Source: Janthinobacterium sp. FW305-129 (GTDB lineage: Bacteria; Pseudomonadota; Gammaproteobacteria; Burkholderiales; Burkholderiaceae_D). From it: 64,000 bases of DNA. How positions within the stretch are numbered: position 1 is the stretch's first letter; every line of letters starts with the position of its first letter. The notes under the pieces were generated by a model. That model did no database searches and was not told where the DNA came from. It saw only the letters and a list, made by a program, of their open reading frames with translations. The position numbers and the translations under genes are program-made. The stretch lies in NCBI RefSeq assembly GCF_020858115.1, contig NZ_JACYMM010000014.1, positions 62,001 through 126,000 of the forward strand, written 5' to 3'. Positions 49,012 to 56,458 of this stretch are shown in pieces.

Positions 49012-50811
49012 ATGACGCACATTGCCTTCCCCAAATTGCTTTCTTCCCAGATTGCATTCGATATCGCGCGCACCATCCGCGACGGCTTCGACAAGCATTA
49101 CCGCCTGTTCCGCGAAACGAGCCAGCAAGCCAAGCAGTATTTCGAGCAAGGCGCCTGGAGCGCGGCACAGGCGGCGGCCCGCGAACGCATCGACTTTTAT
49201 GACAAGCGCGTGCAGGAATGCGTGCAGATGCTCGAAGATGAGTACGAAGAGTCGGAGTTGAGCGACGAAGTATGGCGCGAACTCAAGCTGCACTACATCG
49301 GCATGCTGACGGAACACAAGCAGCCGGAACTGGCGGAAACCTTCTTCAATTCCGTCTGCTGCAATATCCTGCACCGCACGTATTTCAATAACGACTATAT
49401 TTTCGTGCGCCCCGTCGTTTCCACGGAATACATCGAAACACAAGACCCCGCTCCTACTTACCGCGTGTATTACCCGGGCAAGGATGGCTTGCGCCACACC
49501 TTGCAGCGCATGGTGAGCAACTTCCAGCTGGACTGCGCATTTGCCAACCTGGAGCGCGACGTGGCCCAGGTGGAAGCGCGCCTGCAGCAGCTGTTCGGCA
49601 GCGACCGGCTGGAGCCGAACCACCAGCTCCAGGTACTGACCAGTTTGTTCTACCGCAACAAGGGCGCCTACCTGGTCGGCAAGGCCATCAACGGCAACCG
49701 CGAATACCCGTTCGTCGTGCCCATCCTGCACAACCGCCACGGCAAGCTGGTGCTCGACACGGTGCTGTTCGAGCAGCAGCAAATCGCCGTACTGTTTTCG
49801 TTTACGCGCGCGTATTTCCTGGTCGATATGGAAGTGCCGTCCGCCTACGTGCAATTTCTCCGAAGTTTGCTCCCGCGCAAGCCTCGCAGTGAGATTTATA
49901 CGATACTGGGCTTGCAAAAGCAGGGCAAGACCTTGTTTTACCGCGACTACCTGCAGCATTTAAAACACTCGTCGGACCACTTCGAGAGCGCACCCGGCAT
50001 TCGCGGCCTGGTGATGCTGGTGTTTGCCCTGCCGTCGTTTCCGTATGTCTTCAAGGTGATCAAGGATTTCTTTCCTCCTCCCAAGGAAACCACGCGCGCG
50101 CAAGTCCAGCAAAAGTATTTGCTGGTGAAACACCACGACCGCGTGGGCCGCATGGCCGACACGCTTGAGTATTCCAATGTGGCTTTTCCCCGCGCCCGTT
50201 TTGCCGCGGAACTGCTGGCCGAGCTGAAACAGTTCGCCCCCTCGCTGATCGAGGAAGAGCACGGGCAGATCATCATCCGCCACCTGTACATCGAGCGGCG
50301 CATGGTGCCGCTGAACATGTGGCTGAGCAATGCCGAGAAGGAAGGCCGCGACGACCTGGTCGAACACGCCATCGTCGAATACGGCAACGCCATCAAGGAG
50401 CTGGTGGCGGCAAATATTTTTCCGGGCGACATGCTGTACAAAAACTTTGGCGTGACCCGTCATCAGCGTGTCGTATTTTACGATTACGATGAAATCGAGT
50501 ACATCACCGATTGCCAGTTCCGCGCCATCCCGCAAGCCCGCACGGAGGAGGAAGAAATGTCGGCCGAACCGTGGTATCCCATCGGCAAGCACGATGTGTT
50601 TCCCGAACAATTCGGCACCTTCCTGCTGGGTAATCCCCGCATCCGTAAATATTTCATGCAGCACCATGCCGACCTGCTGACGGCGCAATACTGGCAGGCG
50701 CGCAAGCAGCGCATCGAAGACGGCCATATCGAGGACGTCTTCCCGTATCCGCAGCACCTGCGTTTTTGTATGCAGTCACCTTCCCTACCCTCAACCGGAG
50801 ATCCAACATGA
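49012..50811 (+). CDS. aceK: Isocitrate dehydrogenase kinase/phosphatase
   Basis: A 599-residue AceK. It phosphorylates and dephosphorylates isocitrate dehydrogenase, directing carbon to the glyoxylate bypass during growth on acetate, fatty acids or leucine-derived acetyl-CoA. The C-terminal kinase core includes FVVYDYDE-type segment [14 protein letters not shown] and [13 protein letters not shown]. The gene is 53 bp after ivd and overlaps the thiolase start by 4 bp. No aceA or aceB is in the window; in enterobacteria aceK is in aceBAK, so this placement in an acyl-CoA catabolic block is different. Confidence 0.95.
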   Translation: MTHIAFPKLLSSQIAFDIARTIRDGFDKHYRLFRETSQQAKQYFEQGAWSAAQAAARERIDFYDKRVQECVQMLEDEYEESELSDEVWRELKLHYIGMLTEHKQPELAETFFNSVCCNILHRTYFNNDYIFVRPVVSTEYIETQDPAPTYRVYYPGKDGLRHTLQRMVSNFQLDCAFANLERDVAQVEARLQQLFGSDRLEPNHQLQVLTSLFYRNKGAYLVGKAINGNREYPFVVPILHNRHGKLVLDTVLFEQQQIAVLFSFTRAYFLVDMEVPSAYVQFLRSLLPRKPRSEIYTILGLQKQGKTLFYRDYLQHLKHSSDHFESAPGIRGLVMLVFALPSFPYVFKVIKDFFPPPKETTRAQVQQKYLLVKHHDRVGRMADTLEYSNVAFPRARFAAELLAELKQFAPSLIEEEHGQIIIRHLYIERRMVPLNMWLSNAEKEGRDDLVEHAIVEYGNAIKELVAANIFPGDMLYKNFGVTRHQRVVFYDYDEIEYITDCQFRAIPQARTEEEEMSAEPWYPIGKHDVFPEQFGTFLLGNPRIRKYFMQHHADLLTAQYWQARKQRIEDGHIEDVFPYPQHLRFCMQSPSLPSTGDPT

Positions 50812-52004
50812 ATGATCCAGTCGTAATCGTCGGTGCCGCGCGCACCCCCATGGGCGCCTTCCAGGGCGATTTTGCCAACGTCACCGCCAGCGACCTGGGC
50901 GCCGTGGCCATCCGCGCCGCCGTCGAACGGTCCGGCGTGGCGCCGGATGCCGTGGAACACGTGTTTTTCGGCAATTGCCTGATGGCTGGCCAGGGCCAGG
51001 CGCCCGCGCGCCAGGCCTTGCGCAAGGCGGGCTTGCCCGATTCCACGGGCGCCGTGACCCTGTCGAAAATGTGCGGCTCGGCCATGCAGACGACCATGTT
51101 CGCGCACGACACCTTGCTCGCCGGCAGCGCCGACGTGGTGGTGGCGGGCGGCATGGAATCGATGACCAACGCCCCCTACCTGGTGCCGAAGGCGCGCGGC
51201 GGCTACCGCATCGGCCACGGCATGATCTATGACCACATGATGATGGATGGCCTGGAAGACGCCTACAGCCGCGATGAAAAGGGCAACGCCCGCTCGATGG
51301 GCACGTTTGCCGAAGAATGCGCCAGCCAATACAGCTTCACGCGCGAAGCGCAGGATGCGTTTGCCATCGAATCCGTGAAACGCGCGCAAGCGGCCACCAA
51401 GGATGGCAGTTTCGAATGGGAAATCGTGCCAGTCACCGTTTCCGGCCGCGGCGGCGACACCATCGTCAGCATCGATGAAGGCCCGCAAAAAGCCCGCCTG
51501 GAAAAAATCCCGACCTTGAAGGCGGCCTTCAAGAAGGACGGCACCATCACGGCCGCCTCGTCGTCGTCGATCAACGATGGCGCGGCCGCCCTGGTGCTGA
51601 TGCGCGAATCGACGGCGAAAAAGCTCGGCTGCACCGTCATCGCGAAAATTCACGGCCACGCCACGCACGCGCAGGCGCCGAACGAGTTCACCACGGCCCC
51701 CATCGGCGCCGTCAAGAAACTCTACGCCAAGACGGGCTGGAGCAGCAGCAATGTGGACTTGTTCGAGATCAATGAAGCGTTCGCCGCCGTGCCCATGGCC
51801 GCCATGCACGACCTCGACATTCCACACAGCAAGATCAACATCCACGGCGGCGCCTGCGCGCTGGGCCACCCGATCGGCGCCTCGGGCGCGCGCATCATCG
51901 TCACCCTGCTGGGCGCCCTGAAAAAAACCGGCGGCAAGCGCGGCGTGGCGGCCCTGTGCATCGGCGGCGGCGAAGCGACGGCGATGGCGATCGAACTGGT
52001 ATAA
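50808..52004 (+). CDS. Acetyl-CoA C-acyltransferase (thiolase)
   Basis: A 398-residue thiolase. The acyl-accepting cysteine is Cys89 in KMCGSAMQ. The C-terminal motifs are [16 protein letters not shown] (catalytic His near 350) and the second cysteine in CIGGGEATA. It cleaves 3-ketoacyl-CoA, or condenses two acetyl-CoA, depending on conditions; PhaA/AtoB-type specificity cannot be separated from sequence. Start at 50808 overlaps aceK by ATGA and has GGAG 7 nt upstream. Confidence 0.92.
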   Translation: MNDPVVIVGAARTPMGAFQGDFANVTASDLGAVAIRAAVERSGVAPDAVEHVFFGNCLMAGQGQAPARQALRKAGLPDSTGAVTLSKMCGSAMQTTMFAHDTLLAGSADVVVAGGMESMTNAPYLVPKARGGYRIGHGMIYDHMMMDGLEDAYSRDEKGNARSMGTFAEECASQYSFTREAQDAFAIESVKRAQAATKDGSFEWEIVPVTVSGRGGDTIVSIDEGPQKARLEKIPTLKAAFKKDGTITAASSSSINDGAAALVLMRESTAKKLGCTVIAKIHGHATHAQAPNEFTTAPIGAVKKLYAKTGWSSSNVDLFEINEAFAAVPMAAMHDLDIPHSKINIHGGACALGHPIGASGARIIVTLLGALKKTGGKRGVAALCIGGGEATAMAIELV

Positions 52005-52020
52005 GCTCTTCCCGAGCACG

Positions 52021-52054
52021 GGCGCGCACGGCAGTTCACGGTGCGCGCCTTTTC
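52021..52054 (+). terminator. Intrinsic terminator after the thiolase gene
   Basis: Perfect 9-bp stem GGCGCGCAC / GTGCGCGCC with an 11-nt loop, followed by TTTTC. It is 16 bp past the thiolase stop, so the SDR and second acyl-CoA dehydrogenase genes downstream probably have their own promoter. Confidence 0.75.
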
Positions 52055-52078
52055 ATTTGACTACCAGGGAGAAAACAT

Positions 52079-52747
52079 ATGCCAACCGCATTGATCATCG
52101 GCGCCTCGCGCGGCATCGGCCACGAACTCGTCCGTCAATACCGCCACGACGGCTGGCGCGTGATCGCCACGGCGCGCACGCCGGACGCTTGCGAGGCCCT
52201 CAGGCAACTGGGCGCGGAAGCGCACCAGCTCGACGTGACGGATGTGGAAGGCTGTGCCGGCCTGGGCTGGAAGCTCGACGATGAAAAGCTCGACGTGGCG
52301 ATCCTCAACGCGGGCGTGTACGGCCCCCGCCACGACGGTTTCCCTGCGCAAGCCGATTTCGACCTCGTCATGCACACCAACGTGCTGGCGGCCATGCGGC
52401 TGCTGCCGATCCTGGCGCCGCTGGTGGCGAATGCAAAAGGAAAACTCGCCGTGCTGTCCTCGCACATGGGCTCCCTGAGCGAACGGGGCAACCCCAGCGG
52501 TTCGCTGTACCGCGCCAGCAAGGCGGCCTTGAATTCCGTGCTGATCGATACGGCCCTCGTGCATGGCCCGCAAGGCGTCAGCTGCGTGGCCTTCCACCCG
52601 GGCTGGGTGCGCACGGACATGGGCGGCGCCGGCGCCGATATTTCCCCCGAGGAAAGCGCAGCCGGCATGCGCGCCACGCTGGCCAGCCTGCCGGCCACGG
52701 ACAAGGCCGTGTTCCGCAACTACGACGGCAAGCCCATCGGCTGGTAA
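52079..52747 (+). CDS. Short-chain dehydrogenase/reductase
   Basis: A 222-residue classical SDR. The nucleotide-binding GASRGIG (7-13), the NAG motif (ILNAG) and the catalytic YxxxK (YRASK, with the preceding serine in SSHMGS) are all present. The residue after the second beta-strand (TARTPDA) suggests NADP(H) preference, but this is weak. The substrate is unknown. It shares the short operon with the acyl-CoA dehydrogenase at 52786. Confidence 0.88.
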   Translation: MPTALIIGASRGIGHELVRQYRHDGWRVIATARTPDACEALRQLGAEAHQLDVTDVEGCAGLGWKLDDEKLDVAILNAGVYGPRHDGFPAQADFDLVMHTNVLAAMRLLPILAPLVANAKGKLAVLSSHMGSLSERGNPSGSLYRASKAALNSVLIDTALVHGPQGVSCVAFHPGWVRTDMGGAGADISPEESAAGMRATLASLPATDKAVFRNYDGKPIGW

Positions 52748-52785
52748 TTCCCCACACACCATAAAAACAAACGAGACGACGTCCC

Positions 52786-53913
52786 ATGATACTCAATGAA
52801 GAACAAACGATGATCCAGGAAGCGCTGCGCAGCTTTTCGCGCGAGCGCCTGGCGCCCAACGCGGCCCGCTGGGACAAGGAACATCATTTCCCGAAAGAAG
52901 AATTGCAGGAACTGGCCGCGCTGGGCGCCTTTGGCGTGGCCGTGCCGGAAGCGCTCGGTGGCGCCGGCCTCGACTACGTGTCCTTGGCCCTGGTGCTGGA
53001 AGAAATCGCCGCCGGTGATGGCGGCACGTCGACCATCATTTCCGTGAATAATTGCCCCGTGTGCAGCATCGCCATGATGTACGCCAACGATGCGCAAAAG
53101 GAACAATGGCTGCGTCCGCTGGCGCAAGGGACCATGCTGGGGGCGTTTTGCCTGACAGAACCGCACACGGGCAGCGACGCCTCGGCCCTGCGCACCACGG
53201 CCAGCCGCGACGGCAATGACTACGTGCTCAACGGCACGAAACAATTCATTACCAGCGGCAAGTATGCGGACGTGGCCATCGTCATTGCCGTCACCGACAA
53301 GGCGGCCGGCAAGCGCGGCATCAGCGCCTTCTGGGTGCCGACGAACACGCCAGGCTACATCGTGGCGGGACTGGAACAGAAGATGGGCCAGCACTCGTCG
53401 GACACGGCGCAAATCCTGTTCGAGAACTGCCGCATCCCCGCGGAAAATCTGATCGGCGAAGAAGGGCAAGGCTACAAGATCGCCCTGTCCGGCCTGGAAG
53501 GCGGACGCATCGGCATCGCTTCGCAAGCCGTGGGCATGGCGCGCGCCGCGTATGAAGCGGCCCTGAGCTATGCGCGCGAACGCGAGAGCTTTGGCAAACC
53601 CATTTATGAACACCAGGCCGTGCAATTCCGCCTGGCCGACATGGCCACGCAGATCGAAGCGGCGCGCCAGCTGATCCGCCACGCGGCGGCCATGAAGGAT
53701 GCGGGCCTGCCCTGCCTGAAGGAAGCGGCCATGGCCAAGCTGTTTGCATCGGAAATGGCGGAAAAAGTGTGCTCGGACGCCATCCAGGTGCACGGCGGCT
53801 ACGGTTATGTGTCCGATTTCCCCGTCGAGCGCATCTACCGCGACGTACGCGTATGCCAGATTTATGAGGGCACCAGCGATATCCAGAAGATTTTGATTGC
53901 CAGGGCTTTGTAA
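52786..53913 (+). CDS. Acyl-CoA dehydrogenase (short/branched-chain type)
   Basis: A 375-residue acyl-CoA dehydrogenase. The catalytic glutamate is at the common C-terminal position (QIYEGTSDIQKILIA), unlike Ivd at 47774. Flavin-binding CLTEPHTGSDASAL and the helix ARERESFGKPI are typical. Length and features resemble butyryl-CoA or short-chain branched dehydrogenases; chain length is unassigned. It is 38 bp downstream of the SDR gene. Confidence 0.92.
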   Translation: MILNEEQTMIQEALRSFSRERLAPNAARWDKEHHFPKEELQELAALGAFGVAVPEALGGAGLDYVSLALVLEEIAAGDGGTSTIISVNNCPVCSIAMMYANDAQKEQWLRPLAQGTMLGAFCLTEPHTGSDASALRTTASRDGNDYVLNGTKQFITSGKYADVAIVIAVTDKAAGKRGISAFWVPTNTPGYIVAGLEQKMGQHSSDTAQILFENCRIPAENLIGEEGQGYKIALSGLEGGRIGIASQAVGMARAAYEAALSYARERESFGKPIYEHQAVQFRLADMATQIEAARQLIRHAAAMKDAGLPCLKEAAMAKLFASEMAEKVCSDAIQVHGGYGYVSDFPVERIYRDVRVCQIYEGTSDIQKILIARAL

Positions 53914-53929
53914 ACCCGAGGCAGATGCT

Positions 53930-53957
53930 GGGGTCGTACCCTGCAGGGTACGACCCC
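53930..53957. repeat. 28-bp perfect palindrome (REP-like)
   Basis: Two 14-nt half-sites GGGGTCGTACCCTG and its complement meet with no spacer, 16 bp after the acyl-CoA dehydrogenase stop. No T-run follows, so it is not a simple intrinsic terminator. Its composition resembles REP sequences, which often sit at 3' ends of operons; only one copy is visible in this window. Confidence 0.65.
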
Positions 53958-53985
53958 GGGGTGAGGCCCTTGGGTTTTCAATGGA

Positions 53986-54014
53986 CGAAAAAAAGCCCGC
54001 TAAAACGCGGGCTT
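53986..54014 (-). terminator. Intrinsic terminator of the candidate small RNA
   Basis: AAGCCCGC (53993-54000) pairs perfectly with GCGGGCTT (54007-54014) around TAAAAC. On the minus strand the stem is followed by seven T (53986-53992), so it works for leftward transcripts; on the plus strand only TTGTT follows. Confidence 0.8.
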
Positions 54015-54049
54015 GTTCCAATGTATTACCAATGCTTTAATCGTGTCAT

Positions 54050-54117
54050 GGACGCCAGTGCTATCTGCAAAGTGCCTCCTGATTTTCGGACTCCCATGCT
54101 ATCTGCATGGTGACTCC
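54050..54117 (-). repeat. Tandem direct repeat of two structured 30-nt units
   Basis: Unit 1 (54088-54117) and unit 2 (54050-54079) have a 38-nt period. Each folds into a hairpin with closing pairs GGA/TCC, a central TGC-AGATA-GCA tip, and a conserved bulged A. On the plus strand unit 2 contains CCTCCT, matching the ribosome's anti-Shine-Dalgarno sequence. Confidence 0.75.
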
Positions 54118-54257
54118 AAGTGTAAAATCGACCATCGTATCCGGAATTACAAAATCCATTTCTTCGCACTGTCACGCCATCGACATTACACCTGTCGGTC
54201 GCCGCGCTGAAACTGGATAGTGAGATGATTTGTTGCCAAATCTCAATCACTGAACGG

Positions 54258-54286
54258 AGTATAGCACAGCTTTTTGTGCGGTGCAA
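54258..54286 (-). promoter_or_regulatory. Extended -10 promoter of the candidate small RNA
   Basis: Minus-strand TTGCAC (54281-54286) and TATACT (54258-54263) are 17 bp apart. The -10 is preceded by TGC, giving an extended -10, and matches consensus at five of six positions. It faces away from the BrkB-family gene, whose stop is 26 bp upstream. Confidence 0.6.
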
Positions 54287-54311
54287 CAACGAATTGAAAC
54301 CATACCTTAAA

Positions 54312-55205
54312 TCAAGTCCTTAGCGCCAGCGGCTTGTCTTCTTCGCCGCCACGGGCCACTCTTTCGTATTCGGAAATCACTTGCGCGCCCAGCAGCAGCA
54401 AGGTGGCGCCGATTTCCAGGCTGAACATGACGACGATGGCCGTCGTCATCGAGCCATACACGACATTGACCTGCGACAAGGTGGAAAAATACCAGACCAG
54501 CACGTGGCGCGCGATTTCCCACAGCAGGGCCGCCGTCACGCCGCCGATCAGCGCATGCGTGATCGACAAGCGTCCGACCGGCATGACCAGGTAAATCGAG
54601 CTGAGCACGAGAATCTCTCCCGCCAGCCCCAGCAGATACAACAGCACGCCGGAGACGCCTTCCAGGCCCCAGTCGTGGCGCAGGAAGCGCACGCTTTCCT
54701 CGCCCATCACCTGCAGGCTGCCCGCCACCAGGGTAATGAGCAAGATCCCCACGCCCAGGCACAGGATGTAGCAGTACGGCAGCACGGCGGAAATGAGGAA
54801 ATGGCGGCGGCGGATGGCGACGCGGTGAACAAAGATCACGCTCATGGCGTTTTCCAGCACGGTAAACGCCAGCGAGCTGAAAAACAGCATGGTCAGCAAC
54901 AGCAGCCAGCCGATCACGCCCCGGTTGTCGAGAAAATGCGCGATCTCGCCCACGATGGCCTTCGATTGCCCCGGCACCAGCCATTCCAGGTAATGGCCGA
55001 TTGTCTGCAGCAATTCATCTTGCGCGATCACGTGCGACAGCGCCACCACCACCAGCATCAGCAGGGGCACGATGGACAGCAGCGAGTAATACGCGACGGC
55101 GCCCGCCAGCAGCAAGCCCTGGTTGGCGCGGAAACCCTTGAGCACCTGCAGCGCGAAGGCCAGCGGGTGGCTGAGGATGTAGGTACTGGCGTGGCGGTTG
55201 ATCAT
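54312..55205 (-). CDS. YihY/BrkB-family inner-membrane protein
   Basis: A 297-residue polytopic membrane protein with six hydrophobic segments and the family pattern LLAGAVAYYSLLSIVPLLMLVV near the N-terminus and VYGSMTTAIVVMFSLEIGATLLLLGAQ near the C-terminus. The family was once called ribonuclease BN by mistake; its function is unsettled. I place the start at the ATG at 55205; a GTG at 55244 would add 13 residues and neither has a well-spaced ribosome-binding site. It appears to be a single-gene unit. Confidence 0.88.
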   Translation of the reverse strand: MINRHASTYILSHPLAFALQVLKGFRANQGLLLAGAVAYYSLLSIVPLLMLVVVALSHVIAQDELLQTIGHYLEWLVPGQSKAIVGEIAHFLDNRGVIGWLLLLTMLFFSSLAFTVLENAMSVIFVHRVAIRRRHFLISAVLPYCYILCLGVGILLITLVAGSLQVMGEESVRFLRHDWGLEGVSGVLLYLLGLAGEILVLSSIYLVMPVGRLSITHALIGGVTAALLWEIARHVLVWYFSTLSQVNVVYGSMTTAIVVMFSLEIGATLLLLGAQVISEYERVARGGEEDKPLALRT

Positions 55206-55290
55206 GTCGGGAGCGGTGTAGAAGGCGGCGCGGCCTCGTGCCACGCCTTATCACACTAGCATACTGACAATCTCCCCGCTGCACCGTGCG

Positions 55291-56370
55291 CTAGCAGACG
55301 GCCGGCTCCAGCAGGGTCAAGGTTTGCCGGTCCGCATCCAGGGTCGCCAATATGCCCATCGGTAGCGTGAACTGGTGGCGGATGTGGCCAAACGAGTAGC
55401 CGCTGACGGCCGGCACGCGCAAAGGCTGCAGATGCTGATCCAGGGTGTCATTCAGGGTCAGCGCCGTGTCGCCCTCGGCCGCCTCGCAATGCTCGAAGAT
55501 GCCCAGCATCAAGGCGGCCGCGTGCTTGAAACCGACGGACAGGTCGAGCTGGCACAGCATGCGGTCGATGCGGTACGGCACTTCATTGATTTCTTCGAGG
55601 AAAAGGATGCGCTCGCGGAAATCGGCCGCATACGGCGTGCCGGCCAGCGCGCTGACCAGGCACAAGTTGCCGCCCGTCAAGCGTCCCGTCGCCTGGCCGC
55701 CGTGCACGGTGCGGATGGCGAAATTCGGCTGCGTCTGCGCGCGGCGGTGGTTGTCCAGCGCCATCGGTATCGTGTAGCTGTCTTGCGGCGTCATCAGCAC
55801 ATTACGCAGCTGCGTCACCGTGTAATCGGAAAACGTGGATGAAGCCACGGGGCCGTGGAAAGTCACCAGGCCCGTCTGGCGGCCGATGGCCAGGTGCAGG
55901 GCCGTGATGTCGGAATAGCCGATCAGCACTTTCGGATTGCGCTGGATCAAGCCATAGTCGAGCAGCGCCAGCAGCGAAATGCAGCCGGAACCGCCGCGGA
56001 TGGCCCAGATCGCCTTGACCTCGGGATCGGCGAACGCCGCGTGCAGATCGTCGAGGCGCTGCTGCACCGTGCCAGCATAGTTGCCGTGCACGGCGCGGAT
56101 ATTCGCGCCCAGGCTGGCGCGCAGTCCCAGCGATTCGATGTTGCGCTGGGCCCTGGCGATGGCCTCTTCATCCGTAAAACCGCCCGGCGCGATGATGGCC
56201 ACCAGGTCGCCGTCGCGCAGGCGCGCCGGTTTGATCAATGCGTGGTGCTGTTGCATGTGTTTGCCCTTCCCTTGCGCGGCCGCCGCCCATGCCGGTGTGC
56301 CTGCCGCCCCCACGGTGGCGGCCAGCAAGCCGCCGAAACGGCGCCGGCTGAGATTGGTCTGACTGGACAT
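55291..56370 (-). CDS. LD-carboxypeptidase (peptidase S66) with Tat signal
   Basis: A 359-residue serine peptidase of the LdcA/MccF family. These enzymes remove the terminal D-alanine from murein tetrapeptides in recycling, or cleave microcin-type conjugates. Nucleophile-elbow IGYSDITAL (about 143-151) and the C-terminal SFGHIRHQFTLPMG with the presumed catalytic histidine are present. The N-terminus has a twin-arginine signal (SRRRFGGLLAATVGAAG), indicating export of a folded protein, whereas Escherichia coli LdcA is cytoplasmic. A methionine at residue 39 could start a cytoplasmic form. Confidence 0.88.
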   Translation of the reverse strand: MSSQTNLSRRRFGGLLAATVGAAGTPAWAAAAQGKGKHMQQHHALIKPARLRDGDLVAIIAPGGFTDEEAIARAQRNIESLGLRASLGANIRAVHGNYAGTVQQRLDDLHAAFADPEVKAIWAIRGGSGCISLLALLDYGLIQRNPKVLIGYSDITALHLAIGRQTGLVTFHGPVASSTFSDYTVTQLRNVLMTPQDSYTIPMALDNHRRAQTQPNFAIRTVHGGQATGRLTGGNLCLVSALAGTPYAADFRERILFLEEINEVPYRIDRMLCQLDLSVGFKHAAALMLGIFEHCEAAEGDTALTLNDTLDQHLQPLRVPAVSGYSFGHIRHQFTLPMGILATLDADRQTLTLLEPAVC

Positions 56371-56458
56371 GCGGCCCTTTCCTGGAATAAAAACGGCGAC
56401 GCCAGGCGCCGCCGCACGAGGTTAGCATGCCAGCGGGATCACCGCCGGCAGCGCCGCC

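Larger units (their letters stand above)
53986..54251 (-). ncRNA. Candidate small RNA with two tandem 30-nt hairpins
   Basis: A leftward transcript of about 265 nt is bounded by an extended -10 promoter and a strong terminator, with no convincing protein gene between them. Its core has two 30-nt hairpins (54088-54117 and 54050-54079, 24/30 identical) separated by 8 nt. Both have an AGATA loop, one bulged A and one G-G mismatch; one pair changes T-A to G-C with pairing kept. GGA motifs occur several times. Two tiny frames begin with Met-Gln-Ile-Ala in the repeats, each after a ribosome-binding-site-like GGAG. An 87-codon frame over the region has no resemblance to known proteins. Confidence 0.5.

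Noticed and set aside
54013-54260. Rightward (plus-strand) small RNA with an anti-Shine-Dalgarno sequence
   Set aside because: A weaker promoter (TTGTTC-17-TTTAAT) exists, but no good rightward terminator follows. Leftward orientation has the stronger promoter and terminator; the rightward option is kept only as an alternative in the finding.
54026-54289. 87-codon minus-strand frame in the small-RNA region
   Set aside because: Its first codons overlap the promoter, there is no ribosome-binding site, and the composition is not protein-like. The RNA interpretation explains promoter, hairpins and terminator better.
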